Assembly: GCA_050697555.1 (NCBI GenBank)
Contig: JBOHAD010000029.1
Location: 1-28,951, forward strand
Source: DASQWP01 sp050697555
GTDB lineage: Bacteria; Actinomycetota; Thermoleophilia; Gaiellales; Gaiellaceae
DNA: 28,951 bases
Direction: 5' to 3'
Shown here in pieces: positions 1 through 7,237 of the stretch (positions are counted from its first letter, which is position 1; each line of letters starts with the position of its first letter). The translations under genes were made by a program, and so were the position numbers. The notes under the pieces are model-generated. The model ran no database searches. It was not told the origin of the DNA and saw nothing but the letters and a program-made list of their open reading frames with translations.

Positions 1-42
1 CGCCGACCGCTCCAACTGAGAGCCGCGTTACCGTGAAGCTTC

Positions 43-103
43 ATCCGGGTCCTCCTTCGGACTGAGTCGCTTGGCAGCTCTCAGCCTCCAAGGAGGCCCG
101 GAT
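43..103 (-). terminator. Long hairpin downstream of the envelope operon
   Basis: A near-perfect inverted repeat: bases 44-49 (TCCGGG) pair with 97-102 (CCCGGA), and 51-57 (CCTCCTT) pair with 90-96 (AAGGAGG). Only T50 is unpaired in the stem. An inner CTGAG/CTCAG stem (62-66/80-84) sits in the apical region. The hairpin starts 25 nt after the TAG of the preceding minus-strand gene, so the likeliest role is a terminator or 3'-end-protecting hairpin. No U-tract follows it on the minus strand, so classic intrinsic termination is not shown. A 10-bp palindrome (TGAAGCTTCA, 34-43) adjoins it. The plus-strand arm contains a perfect Shine-Dalgarno sequence (see findings). Confidence 0.5.
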
Positions 104-128
104 GAACCAACGTGCTCAGGAACTACAC

Positions 129-1304
129 CTAGAGCGTCTTGGCGAGCTCGCGCAGCGTCGGCCGGCGCCTGCGCCTGAGCCGAGTCTTGTACCAGGCGAG
201 TCCGCTGCCGACGGGCTCCCAGCCGTCCGCGACGAGACGCGCGACAAGGCGGGCGTGCGCCTCCGCTCCAGCACCCTCCTCCAGCGGCGGCTCGCTCCGC
301 CACGAGCGGAAGGAGGGAGAACGGGCCGCCACGTACCTCTCGCCGCCGGGCCGCGCCGCCAGCGCGTAGAAGTCGGACTTGACGTAACCCCGCCACCAGT
401 CGATCTCGCACTCCTCCCAGCCACCGGCCGCAGGGGCGGCGACACGAAGGGGCGACCGCTCCTCGGCACGATGGGCGGCAGGCTGCCTGTGCGACGGTGG
501 GACGGGCTGCTGCGCCGGCTCGGGCTCCGGCTGAGGCTCCGCTCGGTCGGGTGCGGCGGGAACCGCGGACTGCTCCACCGCGACGTTCGCGGCCTTGCCG
601 GGCAGCAGGCCGGACGTCACGCGCCTCCGCTTGTGGAGTGGGCGAGACCCCCCCGGCAGCTCTTCCTTCTCGGGCGGGGCGCCAGCCGGGCGGAACGGCT
701 TCGCCTTCCTCGACACTTCGCGAGGCTGCTTCTTCCGCGGCGAGGGCTCGGGACGTGCACGCGTTCGCGGCTCCGCGAGAGGAGCGAGCGATCCAGCCTC
801 GGAGTGAAGCCGTTCCACGACGTCGCGCGAGGGCCTCCACCTCGCCGCCGCGGCGACGGCTCCGACCGGAAGGGAGGTGAGCGAGCGCACACCTCTCCGT
901 CCTGCCGCTCGCGCGGCGGCGGCACCCGCGGTCAGCCGGACGGTGACGCCTCCGCGACGCGCGAGAACGATCCCGACTGCGAGGCCGAGCACTCCCGAGA
1001 AGGCCAGCGTGACGGCGATGAGGAGGAGCCAGGGCGTGCCTGGCTCCGCCAGCTGCGGGCTGGCAGGCCCCGCCCCGCCCCGCGGAGCTGTCGGCTCCTC
1101 AACCGTCGTCGCAGGAGGAGGGCCTTCCTGGGCGGGCTCTTCCTCGCCCGGCGCCGGGTCGAGCGGGTACTGCTCCCAGAGCTCCGTCGGGAGCCGGTCT
1201 TGCTGCGCCTGCGCGGCCACGGGCGGAGCTACGAGCGCGAGGGCGGTCAGCCCGGCCGCGACGGCCGGGAAGAGGTGACGGGTGATCGGCCTCGAGCGGA
1301 TCAT
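129..1304 (-). CDS. Exported, membrane-anchored protein with uncharacterised C-terminal domain
   Basis: 391 aa, function not recognised. Visible order: a signal-peptide-like N-terminus (residues 1-32, basic then hydrophobic, with an AQA-type cleavage region), an acidic Pro-rich stretch (40-90), one transmembrane helix (about 92-116), a long Arg/Pro-rich low-complexity linker (about 120-290), then a compact C-terminal domain (about 294-378) with the pattern WEECEIDWWRGYVKSDFYA and a later DGWEP. That domain is the only part that looks well conserved. I believe similar domains occur in Thermoleophilia hypothetical proteins, but I could not check. The ATG at 1304 was chosen because it overlaps the stop of the L,D-transpeptidase gene as ATGA, which implies translational coupling. 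Its context suggests an envelope role. Whether the C-terminal domain is cytoplasmic or extracellular is not clear. Confidence 0.7.
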   Translation of the reverse strand: MIRSRPITRHLFPAVAAGLTALALVAPPVAAQAQQDRLPTELWEQYPLDPAPGEEEPAQEGPPPATTVEEPTAPRGGAGPASPQLAEPGTPWLLLIAVTLAFSGVLGLAVGIVLARRGGVTVRLTAGAAAARAAGRRGVRSLTSLPVGAVAAAARWRPSRDVVERLHSEAGSLAPLAEPRTRARPEPSPRKKQPREVSRKAKPFRPAGAPPEKEELPGGSRPLHKRRRVTSGLLPGKAANVAVEQSAVPAAPDRAEPQPEPEPAQQPVPPSHRQPAAHRAEERSPLRVAAPAAGGWEECEIDWWRGYVKSDFYALAARPGGERYVAARSPSFRSWRSEPPLEEGAGAEAHARLVARLVADGWEPVGSGLAWYKTRLRRRRRPTLRELAKTL

Positions 1305-2143
1305 CGGATCGTGAGCGGCGTCCCCACCGGCATCAACCGGGCGAGCCTGACGATGTCCTCGTTCCGCAGGCGGATGCACCCGTGCGACACACGCCCCGGG
1401 AGGAGTTCAGGTTGGTTCGTCCCGTGGATTCCGACGAAGCCGCCGGCGGGCCAGTCCGTCAGGACCTCCGAGCGCGCGCTCGTGCCGAATGCGAGCGGCC
1501 CGTAGAAGGGGTTCGCGTACTTCGTGAGCTTGTTCCGGACGTAGAACTCACCCGTCGGCGTCGGCCACTCCGGCCGCCCGACGCCCACCCAGGCGCGGAA
1601 GACCGGACGTCCGCTTCTGAAGAGCGTGGCCGTCAACTGCCGAAGGTTGACGACGAGACGCGTGCGGACCGTCCCATAACCGCCCAGCGCGCGGCGTGGA
1701 ACCCAGCCCGTCGTGTTGCTCGCCAGCGCCGAGAGCCTGACGCGGACCCAGAGCTTCCCCTCAACGTCCGCGGCTCGGTCGAGCACGAGGACGAGGTTCC
1801 GCGTGCCCTCCGGGGTGCGGGTCGTCAGCCCAGCCACGGGCGCGGCCGAGGTGTTTGGGTCTGCGCGCGCCACCGTCGGCCGCAAGACGGGGGCGAAGTA
1901 GGCGATGTCGCGCGTGCTCCCGAGGGGCCGGGGCGTCCCCGGGACGAAGGCCGGCTCCACAGGCTCGGGTACCGCCGAGGACGCGGGCCCCTGGCTCGCT
2001 GCAGGCAAAACGGCGTCCGGCCCTGCGTCGGACGAGGGGGGCGAGAGGACGGTGAACGCGAGCGCGAGGCCGCCGGCGACGGAGACGACGAGGAGAAAGG
2101 GGAGAAGCCGGCCGGGCCGGCCCCGGTGGAGCGAGTCCCTCAT
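1301..2143 (-). CDS. L,D-transpeptidase (YkuD domain), membrane-anchored
   Basis: 280 aa. An N-terminal signal anchor (about residues 13-33) leads into a Ser/Pro-rich spacer, an SH3-like beta segment (about 112-155, with LWVRVRLSALASNTTGWVPR) and a YkuD catalytic domain (about 160-280). The catalytic signature is complete: H240-G-T-N, then S253-H254-G255-C256-I-R258, with Cys256 as the nucleophile. Known members form 3-3 peptidoglycan cross-links or attach proteins to peptidoglycan on the outer face of the membrane. The exact reaction here is inferred. Both ends overlap their neighbours by 4 nt (ATGA at 2140-2143 and 1301-1304), so it is translated as part of an operon with two ferritin-like genes upstream and the membrane-anchored protein downstream. 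Confidence 0.9.
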   Translation of the reverse strand: MRDSLHRGRPGRLLPFLLVVSVAGGLALAFTVLSPPSSDAGPDAVLPAASQGPASSAVPEPVEPAFVPGTPRPLGSTRDIAYFAPVLRPTVARADPNTSAAPVAGLTTRTPEGTRNLVLVLDRAADVEGKLWVRVRLSALASNTTGWVPRRALGGYGTVRTRLVVNLRQLTATLFRSGRPVFRAWVGVGRPEWPTPTGEFYVRNKLTKYANPFYGPLAFGTSARSEVLTDWPAGGFVGIHGTNQPELLPGRVSHGCIRLRNEDIVRLARLMPVGTPLTIR

Positions 2144-2856
2144 CCCGTGAAGCGAGGAGACGCCCTTTTAGCGGTCTTCGGACGGGAGACGATGAACCGG
2201 GTCGACGCGACCACGCGGTCGACCGCGGCGAGGGTCTTCGGCCGATCGAGCGCCGAGCCGACGGGCCGGACGCCGACGATGCGTCGGGCCCAGGCAGCAT
2301 GGCGAGCCTCGACCGTCAGGAGCGAGAAGAACGCGGCGCGTAGACTCCGGTCGCTTACGCGCGGAGCCTGCCCCCCGAGGAGCGCGACCGTGAGGTCCTC
2401 CATCGCCACCGCCGTCCGCGTGAAGTGCTCGGGATCCTCGGTGACTCCGCGATAGTTGAAGAACGGCCTCCTGACCGCCTTCCTTCCGAGCACGTCCTTG
2501 ATGATGCGAACGTGCGCGCGCTCGTGCGCGCCCAGCGTGCGCGCCCACAGCGCCCGCTCGGGGCTCATCGCCCTGACCGTCCCGAGCGACTCCGCCTCCG
2601 TGTAGAAGCCCGACTGGAGGTACTCGAACGCGAGCCCGTAGTTGAGGATGGCGGTGTCCTGGGCCTTGCCTCGGGCCGCCGGCGTCGCCGCGGGCGCGGC
2701 CAGGGCGGCGAGGAGCGCTCCGCTGCCGATTGCCGCGCGCCGCAGGAAATCAGCCCGCGTGCTGCCGGCGACGCCCTCGATCGTCTCGAGCAGCGCCCCG
2801 TCGCGGTCGAGCTCCTCGATGGTGAGATGCAGCGGCTGACCGTCGTCCATCGCCAT
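2140..2856 (-). CDS. Tat-type exported ferritin-like domain protein (copy A)
   Basis: 238 aa. After about 30 acidic residues comes a twin-arginine-like export signal (TRADFLRRAAIGSG followed by an Ala-rich hydrophobic segment, residues about 33-62). The remainder is a four-helix ferritin-like domain (about 67-215). Candidate di-metal ligands sit in helical E-x-x-H motifs: ERAH in LGAHERAHVR and EARH in VEARHAAWAR, with further Glu residues in the first helix (FEYLQSGFYTEAE). This matches the Ferritin_2/DUF4439-like class. Its members are often exported, and their substrate is mostly unknown. Metal binding or oxidase activity is inferred. It is a paralogue of the next gene upstream, 5 nt away. 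A second ATG 6 nt downstream (2850) is an equally possible start. Its stop overlaps the L,D-transpeptidase ATG. Confidence 0.8.
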   Translation of the reverse strand: MAMDDGQPLHLTIEELDRDGALLETIEGVAGSTRADFLRRAAIGSGALLAALAAPAATPAARGKAQDTAILNYGLAFEYLQSGFYTEAESLGTVRAMSPERALWARTLGAHERAHVRIIKDVLGRKAVRRPFFNYRGVTEDPEHFTRTAVAMEDLTVALLGGQAPRVSDRSLRAAFFSLLTVEARHAAWARRIVGVRPVGSALDRPKTLAAVDRVVASTRFIVSRPKTAKRASPRFTG

Positions 2857-2861
2857 CGTCG

Positions 2862-3464
2862 CTAGGCCGGAAACGGGAGGCCAGCCTCCTCGAGCGAGGC
2901 CCGCACCTGCTCGGCCGTCTTCGCCGGGTCCGCGGCCTCGGGCGCCGGGTTGAGCCCGAGCAGATCGCGGATCCAGGCCGCGTGGCGGGCCTCCACGGAG
3001 ACGATCGGCGCGGCGGCGGCCACCGCCTTGACGGTCAGGTTTGCCCCCTGCCCGATGTAGGCGCCGACGCCCGCCTCCTCGAGGCTGTGCGCCGCCCGCA
3101 GGAAGCCCTCCTCGCTCGCGGCCACCTCGCCCACGTCGAGCTCGGGCGCCGGCCGGGCTGCGGGCCCGAGGTATTCGCGCAGGTAAGCGACGTGACGGTT
3201 CTCCTGCTCGCCTACGAGCTCGGCGAACTCGAGCGGCTCGCCGGTGAGCGTTCCCTCCTCGACCGCGCGGGCGTAGAAGGCCGCCTGCAGCTCTTCGAGT
3301 CCCAGCGCGAAGTTGAGGATGCGCTCGTCCTGCGCGGCCGAGGGAGCGGACGCGGCCGGCCTCGCCCTACCCCCAAGCCAAGCCGCGCCGGCTGCGAGCG
3401 CGCCCACGGCGAGGCCGCCCTTCGCGAGAATCTCCGCTCGGGAAGCCGCAGGCCCTCCCATCAC
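2862..3464 (-). CDS. Exported ferritin-like domain protein (copy B)
   Basis: About 200 aa. A short N-terminus (SRAEILAKGGLAVGALAAGAAWLGG) resembles a degenerate Tat or Sec signal. It precedes a ferritin-like helical domain starting with DERILNFALGLEELQAAFY. E-x-x-H motifs are ENRH (EQENRHVAYLREYLG) and EARH (VEARHAAWIRDLLG), at the same places as in copy A. This supports tandem duplication of a probable iron- or oxidant-handling protein. Start choice: an AAGGGG Shine-Dalgarno lies 7 nt before GTG 3464 and 10 nt before ATG 3461. A TTG at 3470 is too close to it. This is the first gene of the four-gene operon, so the promoter should lie in 3465-3538, which also holds an imperfect hairpin. Confidence 0.78.
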   Translation of the reverse strand: MMGGPAASRAEILAKGGLAVGALAAGAAWLGGRARPAASAPSAAQDERILNFALGLEELQAAFYARAVEEGTLTGEPLEFAELVGEQENRHVAYLREYLGPAARPAPELDVGEVAASEEGFLRAAHSLEEAGVGAYIGQGANLTVKAVAAAAPIVSVEARHAAWIRDLLGLNPAPEAADPAKTAEQVRASLEEAGLPFPA

Positions 3465-3498
3465 GAGCAAGCCCCTTCCGCAGGACGCCAGGACAGAG

Positions 3499-3517
3499 TT
3501 TCCCGCTCGTGCGGAAA
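3499..3517 (-). terminator. Possible hairpin after ppdK
   Basis: TTTCCCGC (3499-3506) and GCGGAAA (3511-3517) form a 7-bp stem with one bulged base and a TCGT loop. It lies 21 nt beyond the ppdK stop and upstream of the ferritin operon. No U-tract follows, so it may be a weak terminator or may belong to the promoter region of the downstream operon. Confidence 0.3.
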
Positions 3518-3538
3518 GTAATCAAGTGTCTTGAAGGG

Positions 3539-6154
3539 CTAGCCGCCGACCTGGACGGCCTCAGCGCCTTTCTCCACGAGAACCGCCTGCGCAGCCGCCA
3601 GGCGGGCCACCGGCACGCGATAGGGCGAGCAGGAGACGTAGTCGAGCCCGAGCTCGTGGCAGAAGCCGACCGAGCGCGCGTCTCCGCCGTGCTCGCCGCA
3701 GATCCCCAGTTTGAGGTCGGGCTTGACGCCGCGCGCGCGCTCGACCGCGATCCGCATGAGGTCCCCCACGCCGCTTCTGTCGAGCGTCTCGAATGGATTC
3801 GTCTCGAGGATGCGCTCGTCGAGGTAGTGCGTGAGGAAGCGGTCCGCGTCGTCGCGTGAGAAGCCGAGCGTCGTCTGCGTGAGATCGTTCGTCCCGAAGG
3901 AGAAGAAGTCCGCGTGCTCGGCGACCTCGTCGGCGCGCACGCAGGCGCGCGGAAGCTCGATCATCGTCCCGACGAGGTAATCGATCCGCCGCTCGGCCTG
4001 CTCCATCTCCGCCGAGGCGGTGTCGAGCGTCAGCTGCCGCAGCCGGCGCAGCTCCTCGGCGAAGCCGACGAGCGGATGCATGATCTCGACGAGCGGCGCG
4101 TCGCCCGTGCGCTCCTCGACCGCGAGCGCCGCGCGCACGATCGCGCGCACCTGCATCTCGTACACCTCGGGGTACAGGAGCCCGAGCCGGCAGCCCCGCG
4201 TCCCCAGCATCGGGTTCGCCTCGTGGAGCGAGCGGATGCGGCGCCGCATCTCGTCGGACTCGGCCTCCTCGACGGGAGGCAGGAACTCGTGCAGCGGCGG
4301 GTCGAGGAGCCTGATCGTGACCGGGAGCCCCGCCATCGCCTCGAAGATGCCCTCGAAGTCGCCCTGCTGGAGGGGAAGAAGCTCGGCGAGGGCCTCGCGC
4401 CTCTCGTCCTCGCTCCACGCCATGATCATGCGGCGGACGACCGGCAGGCGCTCCTCGGCCATGAACATGTGCTCCGTCCGGCAGAGCCCGATCCCCTCGG
4501 CGCCGTACTCGCGCGCCTTGGTCGCGTCTTCGGGCGTGTCCGCGTTGGCGCGCACGCGCAGGCGGCGGAGTCCGTCGGCCCAGCCGAGGAGCGTCTCGAA
4601 GCTCTCGTCGATCTGCGGCGCCACGAGGTCGACCTCGCCGGGGATCACCTCGCCCGTGCCGCCGTCGATCGTGAGCACGTCCCCCTCCGCGAGCTCGGCC
4701 TCGCCGAGCCGGATCGTGCGGGCATCGAGATCGATCGAGAGCCCGTCCACTCCGGCCACGCACGGCGTCCCCATCTGGCGGGCGACGACGGCGCCGTGCG
4801 ACGTGAGACCGCCCCGAGCGGTGACGACGCCCCTGGCGACGAGCATGCCGTGGATGTCGTCCGGCGTCGTCTCCCAGCGGACGAGGATGACGTCCTCGCC
4901 GGCCTTCCCCCGCTCCTCCGCCGTGTCCGCATCCAGCACGACCCTGCCGGTGGCGGCCCCGGGCGAGGCGTTCAGGCCCTTGGCGGCGACCTCGTAGTCG
5001 GCGCTCGGGTCGATCATCGGGTGGAGGAGCTGGTCGAGCTGCGCGGCATCCACGCGCGCGACAGCCTCCTCCTTCGAGACGAGCCCCTCGGAGACCATGT
5101 CGACCGCGATCCGGAGCGCCGCGCGGGCCGTCCGCTTGCCCGAGCGCGTCTGCAGGAGGTAGAGGCGCCCGTCCTCGACCGTGAACTCGATGTCCTGCAT
5201 CTCGCGGTAGTGCTCTTCGAGCCGCTGCATCGTCTCCGTGAGCTGCTCGAACGCCTCGGGAAGCCTGTCGCGCATGCGCTCGATCGGCTCCGGGGTGCGG
5301 ATGCCGGCGACGACGTCCTCACCCTGGGCGTTCACGAGGAACTCGCCCCAGAGCCCCTGCTCGCCCGTCCCGGGATCGCGGGTGAAGGCGACGCCGGTGC
5401 CCGACTCTTCCCCCTTGTTCCCGAAGACCATCTGGACGACGTTGACCGCCGTGCCGAGGTCGTCGGGGATCCCGTTCGCCCGCCGGTAGACCTGGGCGCG
5501 CGGCGTCTCCCACGACCCGAAGACGGCGCGAACGGCCCGCTCGAGCTGCACGCGGGCGTCCTGGGGGAAGTCCTCGCCGGTCTCCTCGCGGTAGATCTTC
5601 TTGAACCCCTCGACGAGCCCGCGCAGGTCGTCGGCGGAGAGGTCGACGTCGTCCTCGACGCCGCGGCGCTCCTTCAGCGCCGTCAGCTCTCGTTCGAAGC
5701 GATGCGCGTCCACGCCTGCGACCACGTCCCCGTACATCTGGATCAGGCGCCGGTACGCGTCCTGGGCGAAGCGCTCGTTGCGTGTGGCGCGCACGAGACC
5801 CTCGACGGCCTCGTCGTTCAGGCCGAGGTTGAGGATCGTGTCCATCATCCCCGGCATGGAGACGGCAGCCCCCGAGCGCACGGAAACGAGCAGGGGATCC
5901 TCCGGGTCGCCGAAGCGCTTGCCCGTCTCCTCCTCGAGCGCGCGCAGGTGCTCGTCGATCTCGCCCTCGAGGCCCTCGGGGAGCTCTCCGCCCCCGCGCA
6001 TGAACTCGCGACAGGCCTCCGTCGTGACCGTGAAGCCGGCCGGCACAGGAATGCCGATGGCGGTCATCTCCGCGAGGCCGGCGCCCTTGCCGCCGAGCAG
6101 CTCGCGGCCCGGCTCCGCGCCTGCTGAAAAATCGTAGACGTACGTGCCGGCCAT
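3539..6154 (-). CDS. ppdK: Pyruvate, phosphate dikinase
   Basis: 871 aa, close to the usual 870-900. It interconverts pyruvate + ATP + Pi and PEP + AMP + PPi in the cytoplasm. Domains in order: an ATP-grasp nucleotide-binding part (about 1-350, starting VYDFSAGAEPGRELLGGKGAGLAEM), a swivelling phosphohistidine domain with the T451-S452-H453 motif in GGLTSHGAVVARQMG, and a C-terminal PEP/pyruvate TIM barrel (about 515-871) with GTNDLTQTTLG and the catalytic Cys819 in GICGEHGGD. The Thr two residues before His453 is the residue modified by PpsR-type regulators, and a ppsR gene lies 1.2 kb upstream on the same strand. The ATG at 6154 fits the family N-terminus. An in-frame reading upstream to 6319 has no family similarity. 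No clear Shine-Dalgarno precedes it. Confidence 0.96.
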   Translation of the reverse strand: MAGTYVYDFSAGAEPGRELLGGKGAGLAEMTAIGIPVPAGFTVTTEACREFMRGGGELPEGLEGEIDEHLRALEEETGKRFGDPEDPLLVSVRSGAAVSMPGMMDTILNLGLNDEAVEGLVRATRNERFAQDAYRRLIQMYGDVVAGVDAHRFERELTALKERRGVEDDVDLSADDLRGLVEGFKKIYREETGEDFPQDARVQLERAVRAVFGSWETPRAQVYRRANGIPDDLGTAVNVVQMVFGNKGEESGTGVAFTRDPGTGEQGLWGEFLVNAQGEDVVAGIRTPEPIERMRDRLPEAFEQLTETMQRLEEHYREMQDIEFTVEDGRLYLLQTRSGKRTARAALRIAVDMVSEGLVSKEEAVARVDAAQLDQLLHPMIDPSADYEVAAKGLNASPGAATGRVVLDADTAEERGKAGEDVILVRWETTPDDIHGMLVARGVVTARGGLTSHGAVVARQMGTPCVAGVDGLSIDLDARTIRLGEAELAEGDVLTIDGGTGEVIPGEVDLVAPQIDESFETLLGWADGLRRLRVRANADTPEDATKAREYGAEGIGLCRTEHMFMAEERLPVVRRMIMAWSEDERREALAELLPLQQGDFEGIFEAMAGLPVTIRLLDPPLHEFLPPVEEAESDEMRRRIRSLHEANPMLGTRGCRLGLLYPEVYEMQVRAIVRAALAVEERTGDAPLVEIMHPLVGFAEELRRLRQLTLDTASAEMEQAERRIDYLVGTMIELPRACVRADEVAEHADFFSFGTNDLTQTTLGFSRDDADRFLTHYLDERILETNPFETLDRSGVGDLMRIAVERARGVKPDLKLGICGEHGGDARSVGFCHELGLDYVSCSPYRVPVARLAAAQAVLVEKGAEAVQVGG

Positions 6155-6190
6155 GGGGGTGCCGGGGATTTTCCCATCGGGCCGGTTTCG

Positions 6191-6343
6191 ATGCCATGTC
6201 CCTCGGGCCTTCTTGCGCGCCGGGAGTCGCGGCGTCAGACCCGTCGCGTGCCCTCCAAGCCCTTCCGTGCGGTGATTCTCGCCGCCCTCGTGGCCCTCGC
6301 TCTCCTCGTCGGAGGCCACTTCGACGGCCAGCTAATCATCTAG
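6191..6343 (+). CDS. Possible small single-TM protein (50 aa)
   Basis: An ORF too short for routine calling. From ATG 6191 it encodes an Arg-rich N-terminus (RREsRRQTRR-like) and then one hydrophobic helix (AVILAALVALALLVGG), ending GHFDGQLII. A GTG at 6248 would give a 31-aa version containing only the helix. Third positions in the helix part are strongly G/C, as in real genes here. Against it: neither start has a clear Shine-Dalgarno sequence, and part lies opposite the ppdK upstream region. Its TAG stop sits inside a palindrome (6334-6349) that begins the structured segment below. It could also be the decayed N-terminus of a larger exported protein. Confidence 0.3.
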   Translation: MPCPSGLLARRESRRQTRRVPSKPFRAVILAALVALALLVGGHFDGQLII

Positions 6344-6490
6344 ATGGTTGATCCCCCGCGTGGGGAATTGCGCGCCGGGCCCTTGTCGCCCAATGTGAGA
6401 GCAGCGGGCTAGGCAGACGCGGGGCGCCGCAGCCTACGTCTCGGCCCGAGAAGAGGCGGTCGTGGCACCACGGGCCGCCTCTACTTTTTC
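6334..6490 (+). ncRNA. Candidate structured small RNA or long structured 3' UTR
   Basis: Consecutive local hairpins fill this stretch. H0 is 6334-6349 (AATCAT/ATGGTT around CTAG). H1 is TCCCC 6352-6356 with GGGGA 6362-6366. H2 is ATTG 6367-6370 with CAAT 6391-6394, plus GGC/GCC inside. H3 is CGGGC 6405-6409 with GCCCG 6444-6448, continuing as TAGGC/GCCTA (6410-6414/6432-6436) and GCGG/CCGC (6419-6422/6427-6430). H4 is the terminator at 6452-6489. Only the plus strand carries the T-run after the last stem, which fixes the direction. It diverges from ppdK and converges on the ydeI-like gene. No RNA family was recognised. It was compared by eye with SRP RNA, RNase P, tmRNA and 6C RNA without a match. 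Confidence 0.45.
6452..6489 (+). terminator. Rho-independent terminator
   Basis: AGAGGCGG (6452-6459) pairs perfectly with CCGCCTCT (6475-6482). An inner CGTG/CACG helix (6461-6464/6469-6472) extends the stem, and AC followed by five T (6485-6489) comes after it. This is the most typical intrinsic terminator in the window. No confident plus-strand gene precedes it, which implies a plus-strand transcript from roughly 6190-6350. Confidence 0.7.
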
Positions 6491-6649
6491 CGCGGGTGGT
6501 CGGTGCGCGAGACTCGTTCGCCTCACGCGGGATCTCGACGCATTCCGTGCGCCACTTCTCCGCCGGACGGCGATAGGCTGAACCCGGAGGGAGGCCCGCG
6601 GCGGCCCCGGATCGGGGCACGGCGAGGCGGTGGCGCTGCGAGCCTCGTG
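6491..6649. other. Gene-free stretch
   Basis: About 160 bases between the plus-strand terminator and the stop of the ydeI-like gene. I see no coding signal, convincing hairpin with a U-tract, or RNA family signature here. Confidence 0.5.
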
Positions 6650-7237
6650 CTAGGCAGGTTTCGGGCGGCGCGTCAGGTGCTTGAGCGTCCGCCCGTACTC
6701 GGAATCCTCGATCAGCGTGACGAGCCGCTTCTCCCTCGTCTCCGCTTGCTTCGCGCTGACGACCCACCAGACGGCGGTCCGGCGATACGAGGGAGCCTGG
6801 GCCTGGAAGAACTCCCACGCCTTCGCGTTGTCGCGAAAGCGTCGCTCGAACGCCTCGCCCAGCGCGGCGGCCTTCCGCTGCTCGTAGGAGTAGATACCCG
6901 ACCTGTCGCCCGAGCGTCGCTCGAACGTCTCGAGGCCCGCGGGACGCATGCGGCCCTCCCTTGTGAGCTCCTCGACCTTCCGGATGTTGACGAGGCTCCA
7001 GTTGCTCCGCGGCTTTCGGGGCGTGAAGCGGATGACGTAGCTCTCGTCGTCGACGCCCTGCTGGCGGCTGTCGATCCAGCCGAAGCAGAGCGCCTCGTCG
7101 ACCGCTTCGGACCAGCTCATGCTCGGCTTGCCCGTCCCCTTCTTGTAGAAGCCGACCCAGACCTCCGCCGCGGTCGCGTGGTGCTCCTCGAGCCAGGCGC
7201 GGAACTCCGACGGCGCCGCGAAGTGCGTCGGCTTCAA
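6650..7237 (-). CDS. YdeI/OmpD-associated family protein
   Basis: 195 aa. It starts KPTHFAAPSEFRAWLEEHH and continues with EVWVGFYKKGTGKPSMSWSEAVDEALCFGWIDS, the YdeI-like domain pattern (about residues 3-120). The C-terminal part holds the OmdA-like helical region (AWEFFQAQAPSYRRTAVWWVVSAKQ, then ETREKRLVTLIEDSE). The family is linked in databases to OmpD association and bacteriocin resistance, but its biochemical role is not established, so no function is assigned. The TTG start at 7237 overlaps the stop of the small membrane protein upstream as TTGA and places the family N-terminus at residue 2. The same frame is open further upstream, but only opposite or within the upstream genes. It is the last gene of the glyQ-glyS-ppsR operon. 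Confidence 0.85.
   Translation of the reverse strand: MKPTHFAAPSEFRAWLEEHHATAAEVWVGFYKKGTGKPSMSWSEAVDEALCFGWIDSRQQGVDDESYVIRFTPRKPRSNWSLVNIRKVEELTREGRMRPAGLETFERRSGDRSGIYSYEQRKAAALGEAFERRFRDNAKAWEFFQAQAPSYRRTAVWWVVSAKQAETREKRLVTLIEDSEYGRTLKHLTRRPKPA

Noticed and set aside
1..45. tRNA fragment at the left edge, minus strand
   Set aside because: GCTC...GAGC looks D-arm-like, but no acceptor stem or T-loop can be placed and the loop lacks normal spacing. The window edge prevents a proper test.
102..1505. Long plus-strand frame starting at ATG 102 after a perfect AAGGAGG
   Set aside because: It runs antisense to the membrane-anchored protein and the L,D-transpeptidase with its SHGCIR motif. The translation is Arg/Pro-rich without domains, typical of an antisense frame in high-GC DNA. 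The Shine-Dalgarno-like arm is better explained as half of a hairpin.
3914..6127. Long plus-strand frame opposite ppdK (over 700 codons)
   Set aside because: It is complementary to a fully recognisable pyruvate, phosphate dikinase and its translation has no recognisable domain. Long antisense frames are expected at this GC content.
6334..6490. Assignment of the structured segment to 6C RNA, SRP RNA, RNase P or tmRNA
   Set aside because: It lacks two C6 loops, the SRP GGAAGGA/AGCAGCC core, the RNase P universal motifs and any tRNA-like ends.
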